NCBI GenBank assembly: GCA_902497065.1
Contig: CABVDH010000013.1
Location: 1-47,024 of the forward strand
DNA length: 47,024 nt
Direction: 5' to 3'
Origin: an uncultured Collinsella sp.
Lineage (GTDB): Bacteria; Actinomycetota; Coriobacteriia; Coriobacteriales; Coriobacteriaceae
Part shown: positions 1 to 7,720 of the stretch, piece after piece
How positions within the stretch are numbered: position 1 is the first letter of the stretch
How the letters are laid out: every line of letters starts with the position of its first letter
The notes under the pieces: model-generated
What the model saw: the letters and a program-made list of their open reading frames with translations, nothing else
What the model was told of the DNA's origin: nothing
Database searches by the model: none
Program-made: the position numbers and the translations under genes

Positions 1-2
1 CT

Positions 3-182
3 CCCTCGCGTGCCCGGCCGCGGGCGGCTCCCGGGGCGGTCGCCGCCGTCATTTGCGACGTGCTTGAAGCGGAGGCGACCGATCAGGCCGGCCTTGCGTC
101 CTGGGTCGCTAACATCCGTGCAGCGGCGGACGAGATGGCGACTCGCATCGCTGACATGCTCATGCACATGGGCGGCGACTAG
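3..182 (+). CDS. C-terminal end of an unidentified protein (cut by window edge)
   Basis: An open frame enters from the left edge and stops at TAG 180-182, giving about 59 residues. The last 40 residues (LEAEATDQAGLASW...) are alanine-rich and look helical, ending in a Met-rich stretch (ADMLMHMGGD). I do not recognise a family. It converges with the histidine kinase gene that ends at 262. The first 15 residues are very rich in Arg, Pro and Ala and may be low-complexity or not part of the conserved domain. Confidence 0.35.
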   Translation, partial: PSRARPRAAPGAVAAVICDVLEAEATDQAGLASWVANIRAAADEMATRIADMLMHMGGD

Positions 183-249
183 ACAGGGCGATCCCTGCAA
201 CGGGCATTATTATCCGGGAAGCGTTTGATTGCGAGGCACGCTGGTGTGA

Positions 250-269
250 GGGCCTGAGTCGTCAGGCCC
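250..269 (-). terminator. Hairpin overlapping the kinase stop codon
   Basis: GGGCCTGA and TCAGGCCC form a perfect 8-bp stem with a 4-base loop between two converging genes, and the kinase stop codon lies in one arm. There is no T-run on either side, so termination is only a guess. Confidence 0.3.
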
Positions 270-1659
270 CGCACAGGGGGACCGCGATGGTGGCCACCGC
301 TCCGCCCGAGGGGCCGTTGGCGAGCGAGACGGAGCCCCCGTGGGCACTCGCGGCCTCGGAGGCGACGTGGAGGCCGAGCCCGTAGTGGCGGCCACCGTCG
401 CGCGAGGAGCGGGAGGAGTCGTCTGTGAAGAGGCGCTCGCAGCCGCGTTCGAGGGCGGCGGGAGAAAAGCCCGGTCCGTCGTCGGCAACCTCGATGACGA
501 GGTGGCCGCCCTCGACGTCGCAGGAGACCGCCACGCGCGAGCGCGCGTGCTCGGCGGCGTTGGCCACGAGGTTCGCGGCGGCTCGCGCCAGGGCGGTTCG
601 GTCGAGCGGGGCCTCGGGCGCGCCCGCGACAGCAGGGCCCGTGGCCGCGTCGAGCGTCACGCCTCGCGCCCGGGCGATCTGGGCGGCCTCGGCGAGGACC
701 TGCTCGCAGAGCTCGGCCGGCCGCATGGGGGCCCTCTCCGCCCCGCCGGACCCGCGCGAGGCCTCGATGAGCAGGCGCACGTAGCCGTCGAGCCTTTCGA
801 CACTGCCGGCTATGTCGCGCGCGGCGGCCGCGAGGTCGGCGTCTTTCTCGTCTTCCAGCTCCTCCGCCACGAAGTCGGCGTTGGCGCGCAGCACGGTGAG
901 CGGCGTCTTGAGGTCGTGGGCGAGCGACGCCACCTGCTCGCGCTGCCCCCGCTCCGCGGCCCAGCGGGCTTCGAGCGACTCGGCGAGGGAGGCCCGCATG
1001 GCGTCCATCGCGGCGAGGACGTCGTTCACCTCGCGCACGTTGGTGCTGCCGACCGCGAAGTCGAGCTCCCCCGCGCCGACGCGCTCCGCCGCCTCCGCGA
1101 GCGGCGCCATCTTGCGCGAGATCACGCGGCTCGCGCGGCGCGCCACGAGCGCGAGCGCGAGCGCGCTTCCCGCAGCGGCGCCGACGAGCATGAGGTTCTG
1201 CGGGTTGGGAAGCAGGCCGGCGAGGTCGCGCGAGACCCACTGCGGCAGGTACTCGCTGACGAGTGCACAGGCCCCGCCGCCCTTGAGCGGGAACGCGGCG
1301 TAGGTGAGGCCCGAGCCCCCGCCCTCGATCTCCACTGTGCCCGGATCCGCGGCGAGTGCCGCACGGGCCATCTCCGTCGCGTCCTCGAGTCGCGTGCCCT
1401 CGAGGTCTGTCATCAGCACGTATCCGTCCTTGTTCAGGATGAGGTAGCGGTACGCCGTCGGCACGTCCTGCTGCCCGCAGACGCCGTCGCGTGCCAGGCC
1501 CTCCGCGACCTCGCGCGTATTGGCCGGCCCCCAGCTTGCCTCGTAGACGAAGCCCGCGTTGATCGCCGCGGAGAGCGCCATGAACGAGGCGAGCCACGCC
1601 GTAGCGACCGCCGCGAACGCGTAGGCGAAGTAGCGCGCGATGACGAAGGAGAGCGGCAT
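262..1659 (-). CDS. Sensor histidine kinase of a lantibiotic-protection-type two-component system
   Basis: The 465-residue membrane kinase has an N-terminal membrane segment (about residues 8-34), an extracytoplasmic sensor region (about 35-150), a second membrane segment (about 155-173), a HAMP-like linker, and a kinase core. The H-box SLAHDLKTPLTV places the phospho-accepting His near residue 248. An N-box (NLVANAAEHA), G1 box (DDGPGFS) and G2 box (YGLGLHVA) follow, so it looks catalytically complete. I chose the ATG at 1659 because it lies 26 bases after the regulator stop; an ATG at 1698 would overlap the regulator. It is the last gene of the ABC-transporter/regulator cluster and presumably reports cell-envelope peptide stress to the regulator at 1686-2348. 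The ligand is unknown. Confidence 0.88.
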   Translation of the reverse strand: MPLSFVIARYFAYAFAAVATAWLASFMALSAAINAGFVYEASWGPANTREVAEGLARDGVCGQQDVPTAYRYLILNKDGYVLMTDLEGTRLEDATEMARAALAADPGTVEIEGGGSGLTYAAFPLKGGGACALVSEYLPQWVSRDLAGLLPNPQNLMLVGAAAGSALALALVARRASRVISRKMAPLAEAAERVGAGELDFAVGSTNVREVNDVLAAMDAMRASLAESLEARWAAERGQREQVASLAHDLKTPLTVLRANADFVAEELEDEKDADLAAAARDIAGSVERLDGYVRLLIEASRGSGGAERAPMRPAELCEQVLAEAAQIARARGVTLDAATGPAVAGAPEAPLDRTALARAAANLVANAAEHARSRVAVSCDVEGGHLVIEVADDGPGFSPAALERGCERLFTDDSSRSSRDGGRHYGLGLHVASEAASAHGGSVSLANGPSGGAVATIAVPLCGA

Positions 1660-1685
1660 GCCCCCGCGACCTCGCGCCCCGGTCC

Positions 1686-2348
1686 TCAGAGCTGCCACTT
1701 GTACCCCATCCCCCAGACGGTCGCGATCGGATCGGCGCCGGCCTCGGAGAGTTTCCTCCGGGCGCGGCTGACCTGCATGGATATGGCCGCGTCGTCGGCG
1801 TCGCTCTCCCAGCCGAGCACCGCCTCGCGGATCTGCGCGCGGCTCATGACCTGCCCGGGGTGGCGGGCGAGGTACTCGCAGATGGCGTACTCGGTGGGCG
1901 TGAGCGGCACGGCCTCGCCACCCACGGCGAGGCCGCGCGCCCCGAGGTCGATCCGCACCTCCCCGAAGGAGAGGGCGTGCGAGCGCGGCCGGCGCTCACG
2001 GCGTAGATGGGCCGCGACCTTGGCGCGCAGCTCCGCGGCCCCGAAGGGCTTGCGGACGTAGTCGTCGGCGCCCAGGCCGTAGCCGGCCACGGCGTCCTCC
2101 TCGGCCACGCGCGCGGTCAGGAAGATGATGGGCCCGTCGAAGTCCGGGCGGATCTGCCGCACGAGCTCGAAGCCGTCGAGCCCCGGCATCATGACGTCGC
2201 AGAGCACGAGGTCGAAGCGCGAGAGGTCCATCCCCGGGACCGCCGTCGGGTCTGCTGCCTTGACGACCTCATGGCCGTCGCGGCCGAGGACGCGCGCGAG
2301 CGCGTCGAGGATCGCCCGTTCATCATCCACTGCCAGTATCCTCGCCAT
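1686..2348 (-). CDS. OmpR-family response regulator
   Basis: The protein has 220 residues. Residues 1-118 form a receiver with the acidic pair DDE near residues 8-10, phospho-acceptor Asp51 (VLCDVMMPGLDG) and a conserved Lys near 101 (VRKPF). Residues about 128-220 are an OmpR/PhoB winged helix (PLTPTEYAICEYLARHPGQVMSR, ending with MGYKWQL). It precedes the kinase on the same strand and most likely controls the ABC transporter genes upstream, as in LanRK-FEG or BceRS-type modules; this is inferred from context. The start has a strong AGGAGG 6 bases upstream and its own promoter at 2376-2405, so it can be expressed apart from the transporter. Confidence 0.9.
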   Translation of the reverse strand: MARILAVDDERAILDALARVLGRDGHEVVKAADPTAVPGMDLSRFDLVLCDVMMPGLDGFELVRQIRPDFDGPIIFLTARVAEEDAVAGYGLGADDYVRKPFGAAELRAKVAAHLRRERRPRSHALSFGEVRIDLGARGLAVGGEAVPLTPTEYAICEYLARHPGQVMSRAQIREAVLGWESDADDAAISMQVSRARRKLSEAGADPIATVWGMGYKWQL

Positions 2349-2515
2349 GTTCGACCTCCTGAAACTTCCGTCGGAATTGTACTAGCGCCGCGCTCAGCGG
2401 TCCAGAGCCCTGCGCGCAGCGCCGACCCCCAGCCGGCGTCGAGCAGGGCATTCCCGCCCAGGACGAGCGCTACGGAGAGGAGGACGAGCACGGCGGCGAG
2501 CGGCTTCCTACTCAT
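2189..2515 (-). CDS. Possible small membrane peptide coupled to the LanG-like permease (real 3' end uncertain)
   Basis: An ATG overlaps the stop of the LanG-like permease by 8 bases, a spacing typical of translational coupling. The first 30 residues (MSRKPLAAVLVLLSVALVLG...) form a convincing membrane helix. The frame then runs on to 2189 through the start of the response regulator in another frame, and that part looks like shadow sequence (Ser/Arg-rich). Either a short gene has lost its stop, or it is chance coding in the leader of the regulator. Only the part from 2350 to 2515 has protein-like character. Confidence 0.3.
   Translation of the reverse strand: MSRKPLAAVLVLLSVALVLGGNALLDAGWGSALRAGLWTAERGASTIPTEVSGGRTWRGYWQWMMNGRSSTRSRASSAATAMRSSRQQTRRRSRGWTSRASTSCSATS
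2376..2405 (-). promoter_or_regulatory. Promoter for the response regulator/kinase pair
   Basis: On the minus strand CTGGAC and TACAAT are separated by 18 bases, and AGGAGG-ATG of the response regulator follows about 16 bases later. This lets the regulator pair be transcribed separately from the ABC genes. Confidence 0.5.
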
Positions 2516-3323
2516 CTGCCCTCCCGTCCTCGAAGCGGCAGAACCAGGCCAGAAGGACGGCGGCGGCTGCCAGGGCGAGCACGAGGCCAGCGAGCGCAGT
2601 CGTGAGGAGAGGGCCCGCCGCGCGTGCGGCGTCGATGAAGGCCTCCACCCCGAGCGACCCTAGGCGCGCGGGCCAGGCGAGCGGCACCCAGCTCAGGGGC
2701 GTCGCCAGGGCACCGGTGAGCTCGCCGGTCATGAGGCCGTGCGCAAGTCCGCCCACTGAGAAGAACGCGAGGAGCATCCCCGCCGCGCCGGCGCCGATGG
2801 CGGCGTTGCGGCCGAGGCGCAGGGCCACGCCGAGCCCCAGCGCGTAGAGGGGCAGGCTGCCCAGCACGATGCCCGCCCAGGCGGCTGCAAGCGGAGCGGG
2901 CCCGAGCGGCAGGCGCCCGGCGACGGCGAGCACGGCCCCGAACACGCCGAGCGCCACGGCCAGCGCGCCCGCGCCGAGCGCCGCAAGGGCGAGCAGCTTC
3001 GCCGCGACGGCGTGCCCGCGCGAGGGGACCGCCGTGAGGTTGGCGAGGCGCCCGGCAGCGCGCTCCTCGTCCACGGCGAGCCCGCAGACGATGGCGGACA
3101 TGAGCGGCATGAGGGCGCCGAGGAACTGGGCGTAGGCGTCCGCGCCCAGCGCCGGGTCCCATCGGGTTATGGAGAAGTACTCGCCGCAGGCAAGACCGGC
3201 TGCCAGGCCGCAGACGAGGTGCACCACTGCGAGCGGGGAGCGCGCCAGGCGCAGGGCTTCGGAGAGCAGGGCCCGCGGGAGAGTCATGCGTGGCGTCGGG
3301 TCGGAGAGTCGTGTCACGGCCAT
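2508..3323 (-). CDS. LanG-like permease of a lantibiotic-protection ABC transporter
   Basis: This 271-residue membrane protein has about six hydrophobic segments and no ATPase motifs. Its size, its place after a LanE-like permease and its sequence near the N-terminus (ACGEYFSITRWDPALGADAYAQFLGALMPLM) fit the MutG/EpiG-type permease group. The start is the ATG at 3323, one base overlapping the previous stop (TGATG), with AGGAGAGG just upstream; the open frame extends further upstream but there it overlaps the LanE-like gene. It would pair with the LanE-like subunit and the ATPase at 4090-4818 to expel a membrane-active peptide. The substrate cannot be told from sequence. Confidence 0.8.
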   Translation of the reverse strand: MAVTRLSDPTPRMTLPRALLSEALRLARSPLAVVHLVCGLAAGLACGEYFSITRWDPALGADAYAQFLGALMPLMSAIVCGLAVDEERAAGRLANLTAVPSRGHAVAAKLLALAALGAGALAVALGVFGAVLAVAGRLPLGPAPLAAAWAGIVLGSLPLYALGLGVALRLGRNAAIGAGAAGMLLAFFSVGGLAHGLMTGELTGALATPLSWVPLAWPARLGSLGVEAFIDAARAAGPLLTTALAGLVLALAAAAVLLAWFCRFEDGRADE

Positions 3324-4089
3324 CACCTCTCCTCGGAGCACGCGAACCAGGCCGCGCCCGCCGCCGTGAGCGCGGCGAACGCGAGCGCGCAGACCGCAAG
3401 GCCCGCCAGTGTGAGCATGCCGTCCGCCGCGAGCGCCCTGCCGAGCGCCATGTCCGCCGCGAGTGGCTCGCCGCTCGGCAGCACGGGGATGAAGCTCGTG
3501 GGGATGACCATGCTCGCCGACGGCGGAAAGAGCTGCGGCAGCGGCATCAGCGACCAGGCGAACCCACCCACGAGCTGCGTGGCGAGCGGGCAGAAGATGC
3601 CCGCGAGCATGCCGAGCCGCGTCGTGAGGAAGAGCCCTGCGGGGATCATCCACGCCGCGGTCACCGTGTTGGCGAGCGCGCAGAGGAGCATCGTGAGGGT
3701 GCCCGCGGCCGTGAGGCCCTGCGAGGAGAACGCCGATCCCGCGAGGTAGATGCCGAAGACCACGAGGTTCGAGAGCGTGCAGAGCGCGAGGCACCAGAGC
3801 GCCTTGGCCCACCAGGCGCGCCCGAGCGGGAAGCCCAGGCCCAGAAGCCCCCGCATCCGCGTGCGCGCGTCCGCCCGCGCGACGCACGCCACCACGAGCG
3901 AGAGAGCCACGGGCAGGAAGAGCGCGTACCAGTAGTTCCACGCGCTGAAGATCTGCACGCCCCGGTAGGGCATCGCGCCGAGCAACGGCATCGGCAGCGC
4001 CATGAGCACGGCCAGGCGAACCGGTGCCGCGTGGCGCGACTTCAGGGCCTCGGCGCGCAGGCCCGCGAGCAGGCCGCCTTTCTCGCCCG

Positions 4090-4093
<4 letters not shown>
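3323..4093 (-). CDS. LanE-like permease (MutE/EpiE type) of a lantibiotic-protection ABC transporter
   Basis: The 256-residue protein starts with a soluble stretch containing LRAEALKSRHAAPVRL, typical of these permeases, followed by about six membrane segments. The segment FSAWNYWYALFLPVALSLV resembles the LanE/MutE group. It overlaps the ATPase gene by four bases (ATGA) and the LanG-like gene by one base, so the three are almost certainly translationally coupled. Function in immunity to a lantibiotic or similar bacteriocin follows from family; no cognate peptide gene is nearby. Confidence 0.83.
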
Positions 4094-4818
<725 letters not shown>

Positions 4819-4839
4819 GGGTTCGTCCTTTCTCTTCCG

Positions 4840-4872
4840 GGCGCGCGGGCCGAGTCGCCGTGCCCGCGCGCC
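4840..4872 (-). promoter_or_regulatory. Perfect GC-rich hairpin in the leader of the ABC operon
   Basis: GGCGCGCGGGC and GCCCGCGCGCC form a perfect 11-bp stem with an 11-base loop, about 20 bases upstream of the LanF-like start. It could be an attenuator or an mRNA-stability element; nothing shows which. Confidence 0.4.
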
Positions 4873-4886
4873 TTACCTTTCGGGTT

Positions 4887-4900
4887 CACCATCCATGGTG
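4887..4900. promoter_or_regulatory. Short dyad (CACCAT-CC-ATGGTG), possible operator
   Basis: A perfect 6-bp inverted repeat with a 2-base centre lies between the ABC operon and the divergent, truncated TetR gene. Its position suits a site for a divergent regulator, but the regulator is broken. Confidence 0.25.
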
Positions 4901-5013
4901 GGGCGCGTTTCTAACGAAGCTGTAACGGCCGCTGGGCTCTTTTGGCGCCAGCCCTTCTCGACCCGTACGCCACTCATGGTATGTTTATCGCAATAGCAAG
5001 GACGGAGGTGCCC

Positions 5014-5115
5014 GTGGCACGCAATAAGTACCCGGAGGAGACGGTCGAGAAGATTCTCGACGTTGCCGAGCGGCTCCTCGTGGAGCGCGGCTACGAGCAC
5101 ACCACGAGGATCTGA
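5014..5115 (+). pseudogene. TetR-family regulator, N-terminal fragment
   Basis: A GTG at 5014 behind GGAGG begins a typical TetR helix-turn-helix start (VARNKYPEETVEKILDVAER, then LLVERGYEHTT). Homology ends at about 5105 and the frame stops at TGA 5113 after only 33 residues; TetR proteins have about 200. The rest of the helix-turn-helix and the ligand domain are missing. The sequence that follows belongs to an HsdS gene, so the break is a recombination or deletion junction. It probably once controlled the divergent ABC operon, judged only from its position. Confidence 0.7.
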
Positions 5116-5296
5116 AGAGCAATACGCTAAATCGAAAAAGGTAATCGAAGCCGCGCCTGTGGACTTATCGAGGGTCGAGATTCCCGCCCCATCCATCGGC
5201 ACCCAGCGGAAGGTCGTCGACATCCTCGACCGCTTCGACACCCTAACGAAATCGCTCACCGACGGTAGGATAAACCCCTATGAATATATGAATTGA
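5116..5296 (+). pseudogene. Type I restriction specificity subunit (HsdS), C-terminal fragment
   Basis: In the frame ending at TGA 5294-5296 the residues VDLSRVEIPAPSIGTQRKVV and DILDRFDTLTKSLTDG match the conserved end of an HsdS target-recognition domain (consensus: IPVPPLEIQ...IVxILDxFDxL). The final residues GRINPYEYMN echo the usual RRKQYEYYR but are shortened. No hsdM, hsdR or first HsdS domain is present. The 5' side abuts the TetR fragment, which marks a lost restriction locus. Confidence 0.6.
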
Positions 5297-5375
5297 CCTG
5301 CTGACTCCAATGAAGATTGGAGGGTAACTGCCAGGGGTGACGGCCCAGCGAGTGTTATTTTGCGAGCTATGCGCA

Positions 5376-5401
5376 TTGAAAGCGACCTTTCGTGGTATAA
5401 A
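5376..5401 (+). promoter_or_regulatory. Candidate promoter for the antitoxin RNA/toxin unit
   Basis: TTGAAA (5376-5381) and TATAAA (5396-5401) lie 14 bases apart, shorter than ideal, so the -35 assignment is uncertain; the -10 is good. The expected transcript start is near 5408. Confidence 0.4.
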
Positions 5402-5407
5402 CTACTT

Positions 5408-5526
5408 GCCGGAAGCCGCGGCTTTCAGAGTACGGCTTACGTGTACGTTTAACCTCCGTGGGCGACGGGGTGCCGCAAGGCGTAGAATATCGCCCACCTG
5501 TAGGGGCCTGCAGCGATGCGGGCCCC
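5408..5526 (+). ncRNA. Candidate type III antitoxin RNA upstream of the ToxN-like toxin
   Basis: The 5297-5551 interval has no protein-like frame but much RNA structure. GTGGGCGA (5458-5465) pairs perfectly with TCGCCCAC (5490-5497), enclosing a GCC-GCAA-GGC tetraloop hairpin (5472-5481). CTCCGT (5454-5459) could alternatively pair with ACGGGG (5465-5470). A 10-bp hairpin with a GCGA loop (5503-5526) stands just before the toxin ribosome-binding site, where type III systems carry a terminator. Known ToxI RNAs are tandem repeats, and I see no clear tandem repeat here, so this may instead be a structured leader. The call rests on position next to the toxin and on structure. Confidence 0.45.
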
Positions 5527-5551
5527 GCTTCGTATGAAGGGGGCGTAACCG

Positions 5552-6001
5552 ATGAAAATCGTATCCATCTCCCAGGACTTCTTCGACCTCGTCGAGGGCG
5601 ACCGCGAGCTCATGCTTAAGCACAATCGCCCCTGCATCGTGGTGGTGAGGCTGCGTTTCCGCGGAAAGCGCAGGGACTTCGCCGTGCCGCTGCGTTCCAA
5701 CATCGCCCCTAACGTGCCCAAAGACCAGTACTTTGCGTTGCCACCCCGCCCCACGACGCGCCCCGGCTGCCGCCACGGCATCCACTACATCAAGATGTTC
5801 CCCATAACCAAGGCCTACCAGCGCCGCTTCAGGACCGAGGGCTCGGCCTACTACGAGACGCTCCAGCGCATCATCGATGGCAACACCAAGCGCATTGTCT
5901 CCGAGTGCCAGGCATACCTCGACCGCTACGAGCGCGAGGGAAGGCCTCGCTTTGCCGTCGACATCGACCGCATCGTGGGGCTGCTGGAGGGCGAGAAGTA
6001 G
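5552..6001 (+). CDS. ToxN/AbiQ-type endoribonuclease toxin (type III toxin-antitoxin)
   Basis: The 149-residue protein follows the ToxN/AbiQ layout: an N-terminal MKIVSISQDFFDLV strand-helix, NRPCIVVVRLRFRGKRRDF and the phrase AVPLRSN (ToxN: APLTSP), the central HYIKMFPI (ToxN: NLKFMIPI), and a C-terminal helix LQRIIDGNTKRIVSECQAYL comparable to LQFIRANSDKIASKSDTL in ToxN. ToxN proteins are about 150-170 residues and cut RNA; they are held inactive by a repeated RNA encoded just upstream and often give phage defence by abortive infection. The start has GAAGGGGGC upstream. A strong terminator follows at 6026-6048. The gene sits between remnants of restriction and mobile genes. The match is by pattern only and could be to a neighbouring type III family (TenpN/CptN). 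Confidence 0.68.
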   Translation: MKIVSISQDFFDLVEGDRELMLKHNRPCIVVVRLRFRGKRRDFAVPLRSNIAPNVPKDQYFALPPRPTTRPGCRHGIHYIKMFPITKAYQRRFRTEGSAYYETLQRIIDGNTKRIVSECQAYLDRYEREGRPRFAVDIDRIVGLLEGEK

Positions 6002-6025
6002 GGCACCTCGGCTCAGTCTCGAGCC

Positions 6026-6048
6026 ATGCGGAGTCGCTCCGCATTTTT
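6026..6048 (+). terminator. Intrinsic terminator after the ToxN-like gene
   Basis: ATGCGGAG-TCG-CTCCGCAT followed by TTTTT makes a textbook hairpin and U-run 25 bases after the toxin stop. Confidence 0.8.
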
Positions 6049-6209
6049 GAACGCCGCGCGTGCGTCCCAAATACTTGAGAAATAAGTTGTGAAGTGCGGT
6101 GGCGCGCCCGTGCCCGTGCATAGCCGTCACCATCAGCGTCTACGCGGCGTCGGCTTCAAGTGGAAATGGCGCCGCTGCTGTATATGGTTTGCCTTGCTGC
6201 AAATAGCGA

Positions 6210-6701
6210 TCAATGCCCGCGATGTTTCTGCTTGCGTTTCAACTTTCGCTGCTCGAAGCGCGTCTCCGCCTCATCCGCGCGACGCTGACTTCTTGCTTGA
6301 GCCGGCTCCCGCTTCATCGCTTCCCGCTGTGCCGCGAGCGCCTGTTGTGCCTTGGTGCTCACCGCGGGCCGTTTAAGGGCTTTCGCTGCCTCGCGAGCGC
6401 GCCGCTTGGGGTTCTTCGCGGGCTTGCTTGTTTCAGTGGCCTTGTCGCCGAAGAACGAGAACTTTTCCCATTCGCTTGTAACGAATCGCAGAATCTCCTC
6501 ATCGGACGGCTCCGCGCCGAAGACGATGCGGGCGACGCCATACCTTCCGCCCTCGACGTGCTCCGCCAGCCCGACCCAGAATTGACCGTCGTGATATGAC
6601 GATGAGCAGCAAGTCGCTGATAGCCGCCCTGCGAAGCTAGTTGCCTTGTTCGCAGCCGGGCCGCAGGCCGCACCTACGCTCGAGCTCCGCCACGAGGGCA
6701 T
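6210..6701 (-). CDS. YjdF-family (DUF2992) protein, 5' end apparently damaged
   Basis: From YHDGQFWVGL onward (about 6596 to 6210) the protein matches the YjdF family: the N-terminal domain, then NPKRRAREAAKALKRPAVST, KAQQALAAQREAMKRE and the Lys-rich tail ending KHRGH. Family members begin only about six residues before HDGQ. Here no start codon exists there in frame. The frame runs back to ATG 6701, overlapping the neighbouring PH-domain gene by 65 bases with unlike sequence. In the alternative frame, TTG-CTG-CTC-ATC-GTC directly precedes the TAT of YHDGQ if one base is dropped, which restores a family-like LLIVYHDGQ. A one-base frameshift near 6597 is therefore likely. In Bacillus subtilis yjdF is under an azaaromatic-sensing riboswitch; I see no such structure here. 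Confidence 0.65.
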   Translation of the reverse strand: MPSWRSSSVGAACGPAANKATSFAGRLSATCCSSSYHDGQFWVGLAEHVEGGRYGVARIVFGAEPSDEEILRFVTSEWEKFSFFGDKATETSKPAKNPKRRAREAAKALKRPAVSTKAQQALAAQREAMKREPAQARSQRRADEAETRFEQRKLKRKQKHRGH

Positions 6702-7098
6702 CGTTGTCGGTCACCGAGACGATGGCGTCGCCGTCGTAGGGCGCCTCGATATAGACGCGGTCGAGCGAGTTGGCCGTCCCCGCCCAGAGCGTCCTGGTGC
6801 GCCGGACGCCCCGCACGTGGGCGTAGGGTATCACCGAACGCATCCCAGCGTACACGACGACGAGGCGGTCGCCGTAGAGCTCGAGGCGGTTGCTGCGGAC
6901 GGGAAGGGCGGCCAGGGCCACGAGGGCCGGGACGGGCAGCAGCGCGAGCCAGCCCCATAGGAGCGCGGGACTCGAGCTCAGGAAACACGCGATACACGCC
7001 GCGGATAAACCGCCCGCCACAATCACCATGGCCGCTATGAACCACGGGTCTGTCCTGCCGGGGAACACCCGCTCCGGCCGCTCGCCCTTCTCACCCAT
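6637..7098 (-). CDS. Small membrane protein with a PH-like domain
   Basis: The 153-residue protein has two membrane helices (about residues 19-42 and 44-66) followed by a bacterial PH-like beta domain (RLELYGDRLVVVYAGMRSVI, then VRGVRRTRTLW) and a terminal helix. Its role is unknown; such proteins often sit in accessory regions. GGGAGGGAGG lies 6 bases before the ATG. Its last 65 bases overlap the extended frame of the YjdF-like gene. Confidence 0.65.
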   Translation of the reverse strand: MGEKGERPERVFPGRTDPWFIAAMVIVAGGLSAACIACFLSSSPALLWGWLALLPVPALVALAALPVRSNRLELYGDRLVVVYAGMRSVIPYAHVRGVRRTRTLWAGTANSLDRVYIEAPYDGDAIVSVTDNDALVAELERRCGLRPGCEQGN

Positions 7099-7477
7099 TA
7101 CGGCCTCCCTCCCGACGCCCTCCCTAGCGGAGCGTGGGGCCGGAGAGTGCCTTGAACCCGTCGCCGACCATCTCGCCCCCCGTTCCGTGGGCCTTCTGTA
7201 GTGGTGTGTACCCCCGACTGTTCGACGGATGTCGTACGATTGAACGTTTTTCGAACTTTTTTAAGATGGGTGCGGCAGGATCGAGCAGATTGTTCGCGCG
7301 AGAGGCTCCCCGCCGCCGCGCCCGGTCTCGGGTTCGATGCATCGACATCCGTCTCAGGTGGTGTCTCCGCTGCGCGACATTGCAGGGGGCAAAGCCGAGA
7401 TGCCATGGGGCGCGCCGAGGCTTTGCCCGCGGGGCGAAGATTCTAGGGGTCCGACGTGGCCTGGAGGGGAGACGGAC
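7099..7477. other. Gap of 379 bases: one promoter-like site, no recognised gene
   Basis: A minus-strand frame ending at 7124 (tail GEMVGDGFKALSGPTLR) reads protein-like for about 30 residues, but I cannot name it and it has no credible start. The AT-rich part around 7240-7267 looks like a plus-strand promoter. The rest shows nothing I can support. Confidence 0.4.
7240..7267 (+). promoter_or_regulatory. Promoter-like sequence in the accessory region
   Basis: TTGAAC and TAAGAT are 16 bases apart in an AT-rich patch. The nearest downstream reading frame is the fragment at 7478. Confidence 0.35.
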
Positions 7478-7720
7478 ATGCAAGCGCTTATGACTGAGGA
7501 GCTGGCCGAGTGCCTGCCGCCGCTGTACGCGACCGAGGGAGGGGCACTCGCCCTCGACCTCACAAACCCGGAAGGCGAGGACCACCTTGACCTCTGGTGC
7601 TCGCTTACCATCAACCTTTCGGGTGACCCCTTCGCCTCCACGTGGCGCATTCACACTTGTGCCCGGCATCATGGACATGGGCGTCGCCAAGTCGGCCGAC
7701 GGGGCGCAAGCCCCTGTTGA
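7478..7720 (+). pseudogene. Fragment with a DUF2958-like N-terminus
   Basis: An ATG behind GGAGGGGAGA begins MQALMTEELAECLPPLYATE, which resembles the start of DUF2958 proteins (LLTKELxxRLPPLYATE) carried by conjugative elements and plasmids. After about residue 22 the resemblance ends. The frame reads on with LTNPEGEDHLDLWCSLTINL and then turns to His/Arg-rich shadow sequence from about 7655. In the +1 frame a protein-like run (LVPGIMDMGVAKSADG to FSKLGFIDYN, about 7648-7785) follows, suggesting a frameshifted or rejoined gene. I cannot identify that second part. Confidence 0.35.

Noticed and set aside
340..2061. 573-codon plus-strand frame over the kinase and regulator
   Set aside because: Shadow frame in GC-rich DNA; Arg/Gly-rich and motif-free, opposite two well-supported genes.
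5281..5551. CRISPR-like or tandem-repeat array before the toxin gene
   Set aside because: I looked for direct repeats of 25-45 bases and found none; only hairpins are present.
7099..7240. tRNA gene in the accessory gap
   Set aside because: No cloverleaf or TTCGA-type T-loop with a matching acceptor stem was found.
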